DNA of 64,000 nucleotides from Fen-1258 sp041658245 (GTDB taxonomy: Bacteria > Bacteroidota > Ignavibacteria > Ignavibacteriales > Melioribacteraceae), in the NCBI GenBank assembly GCA_041658245.1, contig JBBAAM010000003.1, positions 59,710 to 123,709 on the forward strand, written 5' to 3'. The notes below the pieces were generated by a model, which saw nothing but the letters and a program-made list of their open reading frames with translations, searched no databases and had not been told where the DNA came from. A program made the translations under genes and the position numbers. This document shows positions 51,109-60,680 of this stretch, piece after piece; the first letter of the stretch is position 1; every line of letters begins with the position of its first letter.

Positions 51109-51801
51109 GTGTTAGAAAGAAGAAAAAAAATCAGCAAAAAGCAGATGAAAGAAGACAAACTTGTAACTACTTATTACAATGCTTATAATTTTTTTATTGA
51201 ATATCAGTCTAAAATACTGATTGGTGCAGCAGTAGTTGCATTAGTAGTTGTTGCTGTAATTTTATTAATGAATAAGAGAAATTCTGATAACAAAAATGCA
51301 GCTGAAATACTTTCGAAAGTAATACCTCTTTATGAAGCCGGTCAATTTAAGGAAGCTGTGGACGGACTTGCTTCAAGTAGGATCATTGGATTGAAAAAAA
51401 TAGTTTCAGATTACGGCAGCACAGAAAATGGTGAAACAGCAAAAATTTATTTAGCCAATTCTTATGTGGTATTAGGAAATTTGGATTTAGCTTATGAAGA
51501 ATATAATTCCTATTCCGGATCTAATCCATTATTCAAAGCTACAGCATTAGCTGGTAAAGCCGGGTGTTTAGAAATTAAGAAAGATTATGAAAAAGCTGCC
51601 GATCTATATCAGGATGCTGCAAAAGTATCTAAAGGGAATCCGTCAAATAGTGAATATCTCCTAAAGGCAGGAATTGACTTTATTAAGTTGCGTAAAAAAG
51701 AAGAAGCTAAATCTATTTTAGAAACAATAAAAAAAGATTATAAAAATACACCGGCATTTTATGAATTAGACCGTTATCTAATTCAAGTTGAAAATTTATA
51801 A
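51109..51801 (+). CDS. Membrane-anchored TPR-like protein
   Basis: 230 residues with one transmembrane helix (about 37-58: ILIGAAVVALVVVAVILLM) and TPR-like helices (YLANSYVVLGNLDLAYEEYN; AALYQDAAKVSKGNPSN-like). It resembles YfgM/BamD-like proteins. GTG start with AAGAGG 6 bases upstream. Function is unknown. Confidence 0.8.
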   Translation: MLERRKKISKKQMKEDKLVTTYYNAYNFFIEYQSKILIGAAVVALVVVAVILLMNKRNSDNKNAAEILSKVIPLYEAGQFKEAVDGLASSRIIGLKKIVSDYGSTENGETAKIYLANSYVVLGNLDLAYEEYNSYSGSNPLFKATALAGKAGCLEIKKDYEKAADLYQDAAKVSKGNPSNSEYLLKAGIDFIKLRKKEEAKSILETIKKDYKNTPAFYELDRYLIQVENL

Positions 51802-51836
51802 TCAATTCGATATTAATTTTACAGAAATCTCCATTC

Positions 51837-51867
51837 TTGATTTTATATCAAGCAGTGGGTATATTTT
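51837..51867 (+). promoter_or_regulatory. Possible promoter of efp
   Basis: TTG at 51837-51839 and TATATTTT at 51860-51867 with 20 bases between. It matches the Bacteroidota -33/-7 pattern except the last base. It is about 28 bases upstream of the efp ATG. Confidence 0.4.
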
Positions 51868-51894
51868 CATTACGATAGAAGGATTAATAAAATT

Positions 51895-52461
51895 ATGGCT
51901 GATACTTCCGATTTCAGAAACGGATTAATAATTAAATATAAAAACGAACCATACGTAATTGTTGAATTCCAGCATGTAAAACCAGGTAAAGGCGGCGCAT
52001 TCGTTAGAACTTTGTTGAAAAACTTAAAAACAGGACGTGTTTTAGATAATACATTCCGATCTGGCGAAGGTGTTGAAATAATTCGTGTTGAAAGAAGAAA
52101 ATATCAATATCTTTACAGAGAATCTGCCGGGTTAGTTCTAATGGATAACGAAACTTATGAACAGATTACAGTTGCAGAAAGTATTATCGGTGATGGACAA
52201 ATCTACTTAAAAGAAGGTGTTGAAGTTGAATTACTTTTGGATGACAAAGATCAAATCATTTCGGCAGAATTACCTATCTTCGTTGAACTCAAAGTAGTTG
52301 AAACTGAACCGGGATTTAGAGGTAACACTGCAAGCAATACATTGAAACCGGCAACAGTAGAAACAGGCGCAAAAATTAGTGTTCCACTGTTTATCAATGA
52401 AGGTGATCTACTTAAGATTGATACACGAACAGGTGGATACTTAGAACGAGTTAAAAACTAA
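51895..52461 (+). CDS. efp: Translation elongation factor P
   Basis: 188 residues, three OB-type barrels. Tip loop is KPGKGGAF with Lys32, the residue modified in other bacteria; I cannot tell which modification is used. EF-P rescues ribosomes at polyproline. It heads an efp-accB-accC operon, a common order. Confidence 0.96.
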   Translation: MADTSDFRNGLIIKYKNEPYVIVEFQHVKPGKGGAFVRTLLKNLKTGRVLDNTFRSGEGVEIIRVERRKYQYLYRESAGLVLMDNETYEQITVAESIIGDGQIYLKEGVEVELLLDDKDQIISAELPIFVELKVVETEPGFRGNTASNTLKPATVETGAKISVPLFINEGDLLKIDTRTGGYLERVKN

Positions 52462-52472
52462 CGGTTGAGAAA

Positions 52473-52946
52473 ATGGATCTAAATCTTCTAAAAAAGCTCA
52501 TCAAAATGGTTGAGCAAAGCGAGATCACCGAATTTTCTGTTCAAGAGGGTGAACTTAAAGTAAAGATTTCTAAAAATTCCAATCAAGCTCCACAAGTTCA
52601 TTTTCAACCGGTTGCTGATTATGGAAGACAATCTACCAGTTTACAGCAATTTAATACCTCTGCTGAATCAAAATCTTCTGTAGCAACTGAGAATACTAAA
52701 TCGAACTTGCATGAGATTAAATCTCCGATAGTCGGAACATTCTACCGCTCTCCAGCACCCGATGCCGATTCATATATTCAAGTTGGCGATATGGTTTCTG
52801 CCGGTACAGTTCTTTGCATTGTTGAGGCAATGAAATTAATGAACGAGATTGAATCTGATATTAACGGCAAGCTTGTAAAAATTCTTGTTGAAAATGCTAC
52901 CCCAGTTGAATACAATCAACCTCTTTTTCTAATTGAAACCGTTTAG
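52473..52946 (+). CDS. accB: Biotin carboxyl carrier protein of acetyl-CoA carboxylase
   Basis: 157 residues with a Ser/Gln-rich linker and a C-terminal biotinyl domain (GTFYRSPAPDADSYIQVGD); biotin is attached to Lys121 in EAMKLMNEIE. Starts 11 bases after efp. Confidence 0.96.
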   Translation: MDLNLLKKLIKMVEQSEITEFSVQEGELKVKISKNSNQAPQVHFQPVADYGRQSTSLQQFNTSAESKSSVATENTKSNLHEIKSPIVGTFYRSPAPDADSYIQVGDMVSAGTVLCIVEAMKLMNEIESDINGKLVKILVENATPVEYNQPLFLIETV

Positions 52947-52972
52947 TGTTATCTTATCTTTAAGAGGGAAAT

Positions 52973-54313
52973 TTGTTTAAGAAAATTCTAATCGCTAACC
53001 GAGGCGAGATAGCACTAAGAATACTTAGAACATGTAAAGAGTTAGGTATTCCAACAGTAGCTGTTTACTCCGAAGTAGATCGTGATTCCTTACATGTTGT
53101 CTTTGCTGATGAAGCAGTTTGTATTGGCCCTGCCCCAAGTAATCAAAGTTACCTAAAAATTTCGAGCATACTTTCAGCAGCTCAAATCACCGGCGCTGAT
53201 GCAATTCATCCGGGTTATGGATTCCTTGCCGAGAATGCAGAGTTTAGCGAGATCTGCGCCGAGTCGAATATTAAATTTATTGGACCATCGCCCGATTCAA
53301 TCCGCAAGATGGGAGATAAAGCATTCGCCAAAGAGACAATGAGAAAAGTTGGTGTGCCGGTCGTTCCCGGAAGTGCCGGTGTGGTTAATGATGTTGAGGA
53401 AGCTAAAAAGATTGCAGCTGAAATCGGTTATCCCGTTATGCTGAAAGCATCGGCAGGCGGAGGCGGAAAAGGAATGCGAATTGTTTTTGAAGAGAGCGAA
53501 ATTGAAAAAGCATTTCAGACCGCTGGTAATGAAGCGGGTGCTTCATTCAATAACGCAGCTCTCTATATAGAAAAATATGTTGAGAATCCACGGCACATAG
53601 AGATACAAGTACTCTGCGATACACATGGGAATTTTTTCCATTACGGTGAAAGAGATTGTTCAATTCAGAGAAGACATCAAAAATTAATTGAAGAATCGCC
53701 ATCACCCTTTATCACAAATTCAGTTCGTACAAAAATGGGAGAAGCAGCGTTACTCGGTGTACGTTCAGTTAATTATGAAGGTGCTGGAACAATTGAATTT
53801 CTTGTTGATAAACATCAAAATTTTTATTTCATCGAAATGAATACAAGAATTCAAGTCGAGCATCCGGTTACAGAGATGGTGCGCAATCTTGATCTTATCA
53901 AAAATCAGATTTTAATTGCTGCCGGTAGAGAAATTGAAGACAAACCGCTTGATCCGCGTGGACATGCTATTGAATTTAGAATTAATGCAGAAGATCCCGA
54001 TCATAATTTTAGACCATCACCCGGTCAAATTGAATATTTACATTTTCCGGGCGGTTTCGGAGTTCGTATTGATTCACATGCGTATACCGATTATGTAATT
54101 CCTCCAAATTATGATTCACTGATTGCTAAGCTGATTATTTGGGGAACAGACCGCAAACACGCTATTGCTCGAGCCCGGCGCGCATTCGAAGAATTTCAAA
54201 TTGAAGGAATAAAAACTACTATACCATTCCACAAAAAAGTTTTGGAAAACGAAAAATTCATCAACGGAGATTTCGATACTTCATTCATAGATAAGCACAT
54301 TAATATTAAATAA
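52973..54313 (+). CDS. accC: Biotin carboxylase of acetyl-CoA carboxylase
   Basis: 446 residues with the start KKILIANRGEIALRILR, the ATP-grasp glycine loop KASAGGGGKGMRIV, and the catalytic block FIEMNTRIQVEHPVTE. TTG 52973 is used; GAGGGA lies 7 to 8 bases upstream and no ATG fits. It carboxylates biotin on AccB. Confidence 0.96.
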   Translation: MFKKILIANRGEIALRILRTCKELGIPTVAVYSEVDRDSLHVVFADEAVCIGPAPSNQSYLKISSILSAAQITGADAIHPGYGFLAENAEFSEICAESNIKFIGPSPDSIRKMGDKAFAKETMRKVGVPVVPGSAGVVNDVEEAKKIAAEIGYPVMLKASAGGGGKGMRIVFEESEIEKAFQTAGNEAGASFNNAALYIEKYVENPRHIEIQVLCDTHGNFFHYGERDCSIQRRHQKLIEESPSPFITNSVRTKMGEAALLGVRSVNYEGAGTIEFLVDKHQNFYFIEMNTRIQVEHPVTEMVRNLDLIKNQILIAAGREIEDKPLDPRGHAIEFRINAEDPDHNFRPSPGQIEYLHFPGGFGVRIDSHAYTDYVIPPNYDSLIAKLIIWGTDRKHAIARARRAFEEFQIEGIKTTIPFHKKVLENEKFINGDFDTSFIDKHINIK

Positions 54314-54323
54314 AGAGGATACA

Positions 54324-54704
54324 ATGAACATTCCGCATAATCTTAAGTACACAAAAGATCATGAATGGATAAAGATTGATGGCAATGTTGGAACGATTGG
54401 CATAACTGATTTTGCTCAAGGCGAACTTGGCGATATAGTTTATGTTGATATAGCTCCTGATATTTCCGAGTTAACGATTGGAGAATCATTCGGCACAATT
54501 GAAGCGGTTAAAACAGTAAGCGATATGTATGCACCGGTTTCCGGTAAAGTTTTAGAATTAAACAAAAAACTGAATGATGAACCGCAGCTTGTTAATACAG
54601 ATCCGTACGGAGAAGGTTGGATTATTAAAGTTGAGCTGAGCAACGCATCTCAATTGAATGATCTTCTTGATGTAGCTGCTTACAATTCTCAACTTGGTCA
54701 TTGA
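54324..54704 (+). CDS. gcvH: Glycine cleavage system H protein
   Basis: 126 residues, lipoyl domain with Lys63 in EAVKTVSDMYAPVSG as attachment site, and GITDFAQGELGDIV before it. It carries aminomethyl between P, T and L proteins. The other gcv genes are not in the window. Confidence 0.95.
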   Translation: MNIPHNLKYTKDHEWIKIDGNVGTIGITDFAQGELGDIVYVDIAPDISELTIGESFGTIEAVKTVSDMYAPVSGKVLELNKKLNDEPQLVNTDPYGEGWIIKVELSNASQLNDLLDVAAYNSQLGH

Positions 54705-54726
54705 TTTTTTTAGATCATAATTTAGA

Positions 54727-54762
54727 ACAGCAGAATCTACTTTCGGTTCTGCTGTAATTTTA
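54727..54762 (+). terminator. Hairpin terminator between gcvH and guaA
   Basis: ACAGCAGAA and TTCTGCTGT form a 9-bp perfect stem with an 11-base loop, followed by AATTTTAATTC. The T run is weak, so attenuation is possible. Confidence 0.65.
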
Positions 54763-54777
54763 ATTCACTTCAGATTC

Positions 54778-56319
54778 ATGCTTCACACACAAAAAATTTT
54801 AATACTCGATTTTGGTTCGCAATTCACTCAGCTAATTGCAAGAAGAATCCGCGAGAGCAAAGTCTATTCTGAAATTCATCCGCACTCTTATTTAATTGAA
54901 CAAATAAAAAAAGAAAGACCGGCTGGAATAATTTTATCCGGCGGACCAATGAGCGTTAATGAATCCGATTCACCGAAAATTTCTGAAGAAATTTTAGAAC
55001 TTGGTATTCCCGTACTTGGGATCTGTTACGGATTACAATTAATCTGTAAATTACTCGGCGGGAAAGTTGAACCGTCTTCCGACCGTGAATATGGCAAAGC
55101 TCATTTGGGTATTATAAAAAATGATCTTCTTTTTAACGAGGTTGGTGATGGCTCGGTTATATGGATGAGTCACGGTGATTATGTTACAAAATTGCCGGAA
55201 GGTTTTTCTTTGACCGCTAAAACCGAAAACTCTCCGCTTTGTGCAATATCAAATCCGGAGAAGAAAATTTACGGAGTTCAATTTCATCCCGAAGTTGCTC
55301 ATACAATATTTGGTAAAAAAATATTGGATAATTTTTTGTTTGATATCTGTAATTGCAAAGCTGATTGGACTTCTAAAAATTTCATTAATACTGTAATTGA
55401 AGAGGTAAAACAAAAAGTTGGAAATAAAAAAGTAATTTGTGCTTTAAGCGGCGGAGTGGATTCATCAGTTGCCGCTGTTTTAATTCATCAAGCAATTGGC
55501 GATCAACTTGTTTGTATTCATGTGGATCATGGCATGATGCGTAAGGGTGAAAGTACTTCTATAATTAAAATGTTTGGCGATAATTATAAGATGCGTGTTG
55601 ATCTTGTTGATGCTTCTCAGCTTTTTCTAACACGTCTTGTAGGAGTAATAGATCCCGAGAAGAAAAGGAAAATTATCGGCAATACTTTTATAGAAGTATT
55701 TGAAACCGAAGCTAAAAAATTTTCTGATGCAGAGTTTCTTGTTCAGGGTACACTTTATCCAGACGTGATTGAATCGATCTCCGTGAAAGGCGCTTCAGCT
55801 ACAATTAAAACACATCATAATGTTGGCGGTTTACCAGATATAATGAATTTAAAATTGATCGAACCATTCCGTGAACTTTTTAAGGATGAAGTAAGAGCGA
55901 TTGGAAGAGAACTTGGTTTGCCGGATATTTTTGTTAAACGTCACCCGTTCCCGGGACCCGGACTTGCCGTGCGTGTTTTAGGTGAGATTACTGTAGAAAG
56001 ATTAGACCTGCTTCGCGAGGTTGATTATATTTTTATCAATGAACTTTTAAGTGTAAATATTTACGATAAAATCTGGCAAGCATTTGCAGTTTTACTGCCG
56101 ATCCAAACTGTCGGTGTTATGGGAGATGCACGTACTTATGAGAATGTGATAGCTCTAAGGGCTGTTACTTCTACAGACGGAATGACAGCAGACTGGTTTA
56201 GATTTGATCATGATTTTCTTGAAACTGTTTCAAATAAAATTATTCGTTCAGTCCGCGGCGTTAATCGTGTTGTTTATGATATTAGTTCTAAACCGCCTGC
56301 AACAATAGAATGGGAATAA
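54778..56319 (+). CDS. guaA: GMP synthase (glutamine-hydrolysing)
   Basis: 513 residues with the glutaminase domain (Cys83 in GICYGLQLI; FHPEVAHT) and the ATP pyrophosphatase domain (ALSGGVDSSVAA), ending with the GMP synthase C-terminal domain (KPPATIEWE). Makes GMP from XMP. Starts about 20 bases after the hairpin. Confidence 0.97.
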   Translation: MLHTQKILILDFGSQFTQLIARRIRESKVYSEIHPHSYLIEQIKKERPAGIILSGGPMSVNESDSPKISEEILELGIPVLGICYGLQLICKLLGGKVEPSSDREYGKAHLGIIKNDLLFNEVGDGSVIWMSHGDYVTKLPEGFSLTAKTENSPLCAISNPEKKIYGVQFHPEVAHTIFGKKILDNFLFDICNCKADWTSKNFINTVIEEVKQKVGNKKVICALSGGVDSSVAAVLIHQAIGDQLVCIHVDHGMMRKGESTSIIKMFGDNYKMRVDLVDASQLFLTRLVGVIDPEKKRKIIGNTFIEVFETEAKKFSDAEFLVQGTLYPDVIESISVKGASATIKTHHNVGGLPDIMNLKLIEPFRELFKDEVRAIGRELGLPDIFVKRHPFPGPGLAVRVLGEITVERLDLLREVDYIFINELLSVNIYDKIWQAFAVLLPIQTVGVMGDARTYENVIALRAVTSTDGMTADWFRFDHDFLETVSNKIIRSVRGVNRVVYDISSKPPATIEWE

Positions 56320-56347
56320 AATAATCTTCAGCAAAAGGGGAGTAGCT

Positions 56348-57025
56348 ATGAAAGTAAAAGAACTGCCGATTGATGACCGCCCGCGTGAGAAATTAACTTT
56401 AAGAGGTGCACAAAGTTTATCAGATGCCGAACTGATTGCAATACTATTGAGAACAGGAACAAAAGGTAAAAGTGTTATTCAAATGGCTCAGGAATTAATT
56501 CAAAAGAGCGGAGGATTAAATAATCTTGCATCGCAGACAAGTGAAGCTTTACAAAAACATCTTGGTATAGGGAAAGATAAAGCCGCCACATTAATAGCTG
56601 CATTTGAAATAAGCCGAAGAGCAGACGCTCAGAAAAAATTATATTCAGTGAAAAAAATTACTTCACCAGGTGATATTGCAGAAGTTTTCATTCCTCTTTT
56701 GCGGGATAAAGTTAAAGAAGAATTTTATGTTGTATGCTTAAATTCTGCTAATAAAATCACAAAAGTCGAATTGATTTCAGTTGGAAACTTAAATTCAAGT
56801 TTGGTCCATCCGCGGGAAGTATTTAAAGTGGCAATCGAAAATAATTCTGCAAATATTATTTTACTTCATAATCATCCCAGCGGAAATACCGAACCGAGTA
56901 ATGAAGATATCGTTATGACAAGAAAAATGGTTGAAGCAGGTAAGCTAATGGAGATACAAGTTTTCGATCATATTATTATTGCTGGGAACAATTACACCAG
57001 TTTGGTTGAAAAAAGAGTAATATAA
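56348..57025 (+). CDS. radC: RadC/JAB-domain protein
   Basis: 225 residues: an N-terminal helix-hairpin-helix part (LGIGKDKAATLIAAFE) and a JAMM domain with LLHNHPSGNTEPSNED, the His-His-Asp metal site. Named RadC, but the DNA-repair role has been questioned; the true substrate is unknown. Confidence 0.9.
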   Translation: MKVKELPIDDRPREKLTLRGAQSLSDAELIAILLRTGTKGKSVIQMAQELIQKSGGLNNLASQTSEALQKHLGIGKDKAATLIAAFEISRRADAQKKLYSVKKITSPGDIAEVFIPLLRDKVKEEFYVVCLNSANKITKVELISVGNLNSSLVHPREVFKVAIENNSANIILLHNHPSGNTEPSNEDIVMTRKMVEAGKLMEIQVFDHIIIAGNNYTSLVEKRVI

Positions 57026-57117
57026 TTGAAAATAAGTTGATCTTATCTAAATTTTAAGTCAGAAAATTCTTATATTTATAAAAGATATTAACTCACCAAA
57101 AGGAAGGGAGAATTAAG

Positions 57118-57384
57118 ATGAAGAAAATCATCAATACGGGGTTGGCCTTAGTTCTCGTTGCTGGAATTATCGGATTTACAGGTTGCAGCGGCGTTTCTGA
57201 AGAACAAATGGCAGTACTCGATGCGCTTCGTTCTGAAGTAAAAGCACTTGAGAAAGAAGTCGGATCATTGAAAACAGAGAAGGCGGCAATTGAAAGAGAA
57301 ATTGCTGAAAAGAATGCAAAGCTTGATCAATGCGCTAAAGAGAAAGCTGAAACTAAAAAGAATCTCGAAAAACTCGGGATGTAA
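57118..57384 (+). CDS. Small coiled-coil lipoprotein
   Basis: 88 residues: lipobox FTGCSG (Cys about residue 23) followed by a single long Glu/Lys/Ala-rich coiled coil (VKALEKEVGSLKTEKAAIER). Small coiled-coil lipoproteins of this kind are thought to act in the envelope. It precedes a LysM protein, with 29 bases between. Confidence 0.83.
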   Translation: MKKIINTGLALVLVAGIIGFTGCSGVSEEQMAVLDALRSEVKALEKEVGSLKTEKAAIEREIAEKNAKLDQCAKEKAETKKNLEKLGM

Positions 57385-57413
57385 TTAAAAAGTTTATAAT
57401 GACGGAGGTATAA

Positions 57414-58118
57414 ATGAAAATTTACAAATTAATATTTGCCAGCATATTTTTTATGCTTCTCTCTGTCAATCTCTTTGCGCAGGATAAAGAAATGAGCAAA
57501 GAGGAATGGCAGAATGAGATTAATCGTTTAACAGAAAGAAAAGTTGCTCTTACATCAGAATTAAATACTTTAAAAGCAGAAGTTGCTAATCTGAAAAAAA
57601 TGAGAGACGGCTTAAAAGCATACGATGACTGCATGAATGAACTTTATGCAATGCTTGGTGGTACAAAAGCTGATGTGGATAATTTTAGAAAACAATTAGC
57701 TGCATTAACTTCAAAGATTGATGCTCAACAAGTTCCGAAAGCAGATCGTCAAGCAGAACTTAATGCTATGAAGAAGAATAAGATCAGTGCACTTCCGGAA
57801 TTTTTTGATAAAGTTCAAAACCAGCTTCAAAGAAAACTTGATGCTTGGATGGAAGCCCCAAAAGAAATCAGTTATACAGTTGTAAAAGGCGATCACCTAT
57901 GGGGAATTGCTAAGAAGAAAGAACATTATGCAAATCCGTTTGCTTGGCCTATTATTTATAAATCAAACAGAGATCAAATAAAGAATCCGGATCTAATCTT
58001 CCCGAAACAAAATTTCAAGATTCCTAATTTGACCGAAGAAGAAAAAGCAAAGTATGATAAGATCAGAAGAAATTATAAACCGGCACCGCCTACTCAAACA
58101 CCGGCTACGACTAAGTAA
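57414..58118 (+). CDS. Exported coiled-coil protein with C-terminal LysM domain
   Basis: 234 residues with a signal peptide (FASIFFMLLSVNLFAQ), a coiled coil (about 25-80) and a LysM domain (about 156-205: YTVVKGDHLWGIAKKKEHY; YKSNRDQIKNPDLIFPKQ). LysM binds peptidoglycan. With the preceding lipoprotein it may tether the outer membrane to the cell wall; the tail is Pro/Thr-rich. Confidence 0.88.
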   Translation: MKIYKLIFASIFFMLLSVNLFAQDKEMSKEEWQNEINRLTERKVALTSELNTLKAEVANLKKMRDGLKAYDDCMNELYAMLGGTKADVDNFRKQLAALTSKIDAQQVPKADRQAELNAMKKNKISALPEFFDKVQNQLQRKLDAWMEAPKEISYTVVKGDHLWGIAKKKEHYANPFAWPIIYKSNRDQIKNPDLIFPKQNFKIPNLTEEEKAKYDKIRRNYKPAPPTQTPATTK

Positions 58119-58154
58119 GGAAAATTATTTTTTAATGTCATTATTAATTTTTAA

Positions 58155-58195
58155 GATAAAGCCCTTTTCAATTTTTTGAAGAGGGCTTTATTTAT
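58155..58195 (+). terminator. Terminator after the LysM protein gene
   Basis: AAAGCCCT pairs with AGGGCTTT, extended by ATA/TAT on the outside, followed by TTTATTTA. Confidence 0.85.
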
Positions 58196-58209
58196 TTACG
58201 GAGGTAAAT

Positions 58210-59178
58210 ACGCAAGTAGAAAAAATATTGAAATTGGATAATGTTGATCTTCTTTCGTTCATCGGAATAAATGATGGAAATATTAAACCGTTGGAAGAAA
58301 GATTTAATACGAACATTACTGTACGCGGAGATGTAATTTATATCCAAGGCATACAGGAAGAAGTTGATGCCATCGAAAAAATTGTCAAGGAGATGATTTT
58401 TGTTCTTAACACAACAAGTAAACTTCAACCTGGTGATGTATATACTATTATTGATCTAACGCTTCAAGGGAAAGAAATTATAAACGGTAATGATTATGAT
58501 AATATTGTTCTCTACTCTAAGAAGGATGTAATTAAAGCGAAGACACCGAACCAAATTGTTTATGCTAAAAGCGTTCGTGAAAATGATATTTGTTTTGCAA
58601 TTGGTCCGGCAGGAACGGGAAAAACTTATTTAGCCGTTGCATTTGCCGTAGCAGCATTAAAAAAAGGAATAGTTAAAAAAATAATTTTAGCCCGCCCGGC
58701 TGTTGAAGCAGGAGAAAGTTTAGGATTTTTACCCGGAGATTTCAGAGAGAAAATTGATCCGTATTTACGCCCATTATACGATGCTCTGGAGGAAATGATT
58801 CCTTCGGAACAACTGAGAAATTATTTAGAGAAAAGTGTTGTAGAAATCGTTCCGTTAGCATTTATGCGGGGCAGAACATTAAACAATGCTTATGTTATAC
58901 TGGATGAAGCACAGAATGCTACCGGTATGCAGATGAAAATGTTCCTAACACGTTTAGGACCAAATTCGAAATCAATTATTACCGGAGATATTACACAAAT
59001 AGATCTACCGAGTTATTCTCAAAGCGGATTGGTACAGGTTAAAGAAATCTTAAAAAGTATTGATGGAGTTGGCTTTGTCTATTTTGATAAAGGTGATGTA
59101 CTAAGACACAAATTGGTTAAAGATATAATCAACGCTTACGAGAAACTTTACAATAATAACGGCAAACAGAAAGAATAG
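58210..59178 (+). CDS. phoH: PhoH-family ATPase
   Basis: A PhoH-like P-loop protein with the KH-like N-terminus and the Walker A loop GPAGTGKTYLA, then ILARPAVEAGESLGFLPGD, ILDEAQNATGMQMKMFL and GDITQIDL. The start is unclear: the first usual start is TTG 58228, but the strong GGAGG site at 58200-58204 is spaced 5 bases from ACG 58210, and the intervening codons (TQVEKILK) align with PhoH N-termini. I therefore list the start at 58210; the alternative is 58228. Confidence 0.85.
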   Translation, partial: TQVEKILKLDNVDLLSFIGINDGNIKPLEERFNTNITVRGDVIYIQGIQEEVDAIEKIVKEMIFVLNTTSKLQPGDVYTIIDLTLQGKEIINGNDYDNIVLYSKKDVIKAKTPNQIVYAKSVRENDICFAIGPAGTGKTYLAVAFAVAALKKGIVKKIILARPAVEAGESLGFLPGDFREKIDPYLRPLYDALEEMIPSEQLRNYLEKSVVEIVPLAFMRGRTLNNAYVILDEAQNATGMQMKMFLTRLGPNSKSIITGDITQIDLPSYSQSGLVQVKEILKSIDGVGFVYFDKGDVLRHKLVKDIINAYEKLYNNNGKQKE

Positions 59179-59185
59179 AATTAAA

Positions 59186-59217
59186 AATTGTAAATCGTAA
59201 TTCGTAAATCGTAAATC
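59186..59217. repeat. Short AT-rich direct repeat between phoH and mazG
   Basis: GTAAATCGTAATTCGTAAATCGTAAATC shows three or four imperfect copies of a CGTAAAT unit between convergent genes. No terminator hairpin is seen here. Confidence 0.5.
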
Positions 59218-59977
59218 AAAATTGTTTCTTGCTTTCTTCCCAGAATTTATCCATCTCGGATAAGGTTGATTCGGATACAGTTTTTCCCGATTCTTTTATT
59301 TTTTTTTCAACATAACTAAATCGCACAATAAATTTTTCATTTGTAAGTCTTAAAGCATTCTCCGGATTAACACCTAGAAAACGTGCATAATTAGTGAGAG
59401 CGAAGAAAACATCTCCCATCTCTTTTTCAAACTCATCTTGGTTACCGGCTTTTTCCATTTCGTGCATCTCTTCTATTTCCTCAATAACCTTTTTCCAAAC
59501 ATCTTCTTTCTTCTCCCAATCAAAACCGACTTTTGAAGCTTTCTCCTGCAAGCGGTAAGCACGCGCTAAACTTGGTAGATTTTTCGGAACACCTTCTAAA
59601 ACAGAATCTCTTCCTTCGGAAAGTTTTATCTCTTCCCAGTTCTTCAAAATTTCTTTTGTGTCTTTAACTTTTGTATCGCTGAAAATATGCGGGTGACGTC
59701 TTATCAATTTATCCGTGATTGAATCTATTACATCATTAATAGAAAAATTTTTATTCTCTTCGGCTATTGCAGAATGAAAAACAATATGAAGAAGCAGATC
59801 GCCAAGTTCGGCTTTTAGTTCATTGAAATCTTTCAGATCAATTGCCTCGATCATTTCATAGGTTTCTTCGAGAGTAGCGGCTTTAATTGAGTCATGTGTC
59901 TGCTCTTTATCCCAAGGGCATTCTTGACGCAATCGTTTCATAATTGCCCAAAGATTTTCAAATTTCTCACCTGTCAT
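59216..59977 (-). CDS. mazG: Nucleoside triphosphate pyrophosphohydrolase MazG
   Basis: 253 residues; two MazG domains. N-terminal LWAIMKRLRQECPWDKEQTH with LEETYEMIEAID and a second copy with EEIEEMHEMEKAGNQ and EKEMGDVFFALTNYARFL. It hydrolyses NTPs to NMP and PPi. ATG 59977 has GGAG 6 bases upstream; TTG 60001 is rejected. Confidence 0.95.
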   Translation of the reverse strand: MTGEKFENLWAIMKRLRQECPWDKEQTHDSIKAATLEETYEMIEAIDLKDFNELKAELGDLLLHIVFHSAIAEENKNFSINDVIDSITDKLIRRHPHIFSDTKVKDTKEILKNWEEIKLSEGRDSVLEGVPKNLPSLARAYRLQEKASKVGFDWEKKEDVWKKVIEEIEEMHEMEKAGNQDEFEKEMGDVFFALTNYARFLGVNPENALRLTNEKFIVRFSYVEKKIKESGKTVSESTLSEMDKFWEESKKQF

Positions 59978-60095
59978 TCCATTCTCCAATTTTGATAGCA
60001 AAGATAATCAGACTAGTGCGAATCGAAAAATATTTACGGAAGATTTTATGATTTATTTTTCGATATATTTGCTCAGAAAATTTTACGAGGAGAAA

Positions 60096-60557
60096 ATGAT
60101 AGAGCAGAAGATAAAAGAAATCCTTGGTTACGATCTACCCACTCCGGCAAAACCTCTTGCAGTTTATATACCGGCACAGAGATCAGGAGATTTAATTTTT
60201 ACTTCAGGACAGTTACCTACAAAGGAAGGAAAACTTATAGCAGAAGGGAAAGTAGGTTATGATGTATCCGAAGAAAAAGGAATTGAGTGTGCACGCGTTT
60301 CTGCAATTAATTGTCTCGCAGCAATAAAAATGGTAATTAATAATTTAGATAAAATAGAACAAGTAGTAAAATTAGTTGTATTTGTAAATTCTGCAGATGG
60401 TTTTACTGCACAGCCAAAAATTGCGAACGGCGCATCGGAATTTTTAGTTCAGGTTTTTGGTGAAAAAGGAAAGCATGCCCGCAGTGCAGTCGGTGTAAGC
60501 GAATTACCCATTAACGCACCGGTTGAAATTGAAATGATTGTCCGGGTTAATACTTAA
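60096..60557 (+). CDS. RidA/YjgF-family protein
   Basis: 153 residues of the longer RidA subfamily, with IFTSGQLPTKEGKLIAEGKVG and VVKLVVFVNSADGF and the end GVSELPINAPVEIEMI. RidA deaminates reactive enamines. GAGGAG is 4 bases before ATG 60096; the ATG at 60048 would add residues unlike the family. Confidence 0.9.
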   Translation: MIEQKIKEILGYDLPTPAKPLAVYIPAQRSGDLIFTSGQLPTKEGKLIAEGKVGYDVSEEKGIECARVSAINCLAAIKMVINNLDKIEQVVKLVVFVNSADGFTAQPKIANGASEFLVQVFGEKGKHARSAVGVSELPINAPVEIEMIVRVNT

Positions 60558-60579
60558 TTTTTATTGAATTAACTTGAAT

Positions 60580-60654
60580 ATGTGGTTTCTTTCCGATAAA
60601 ATTGATGTAGAGATTGATAAATTACAGAAACAATTCAAATCAATGGATTGTTAA
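60580..60654 (+). CDS. Possible 24-residue small protein
   Basis: An ATG at 60580 opens 24 codons to a TAA at 60652, between the RidA gene and the next signal-peptide gene. It is helical and charged (KIDVEIDKLQKQFKSMD). No Shine-Dalgarno is clear and no family is known. It may be chance. Confidence 0.25.
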   Translation: MWFLSDKIDVEIDKLQKQFKSMDC

Positions 60655-60680
60655 ATGAGCATAAAAAGTTAGGAACTGAA

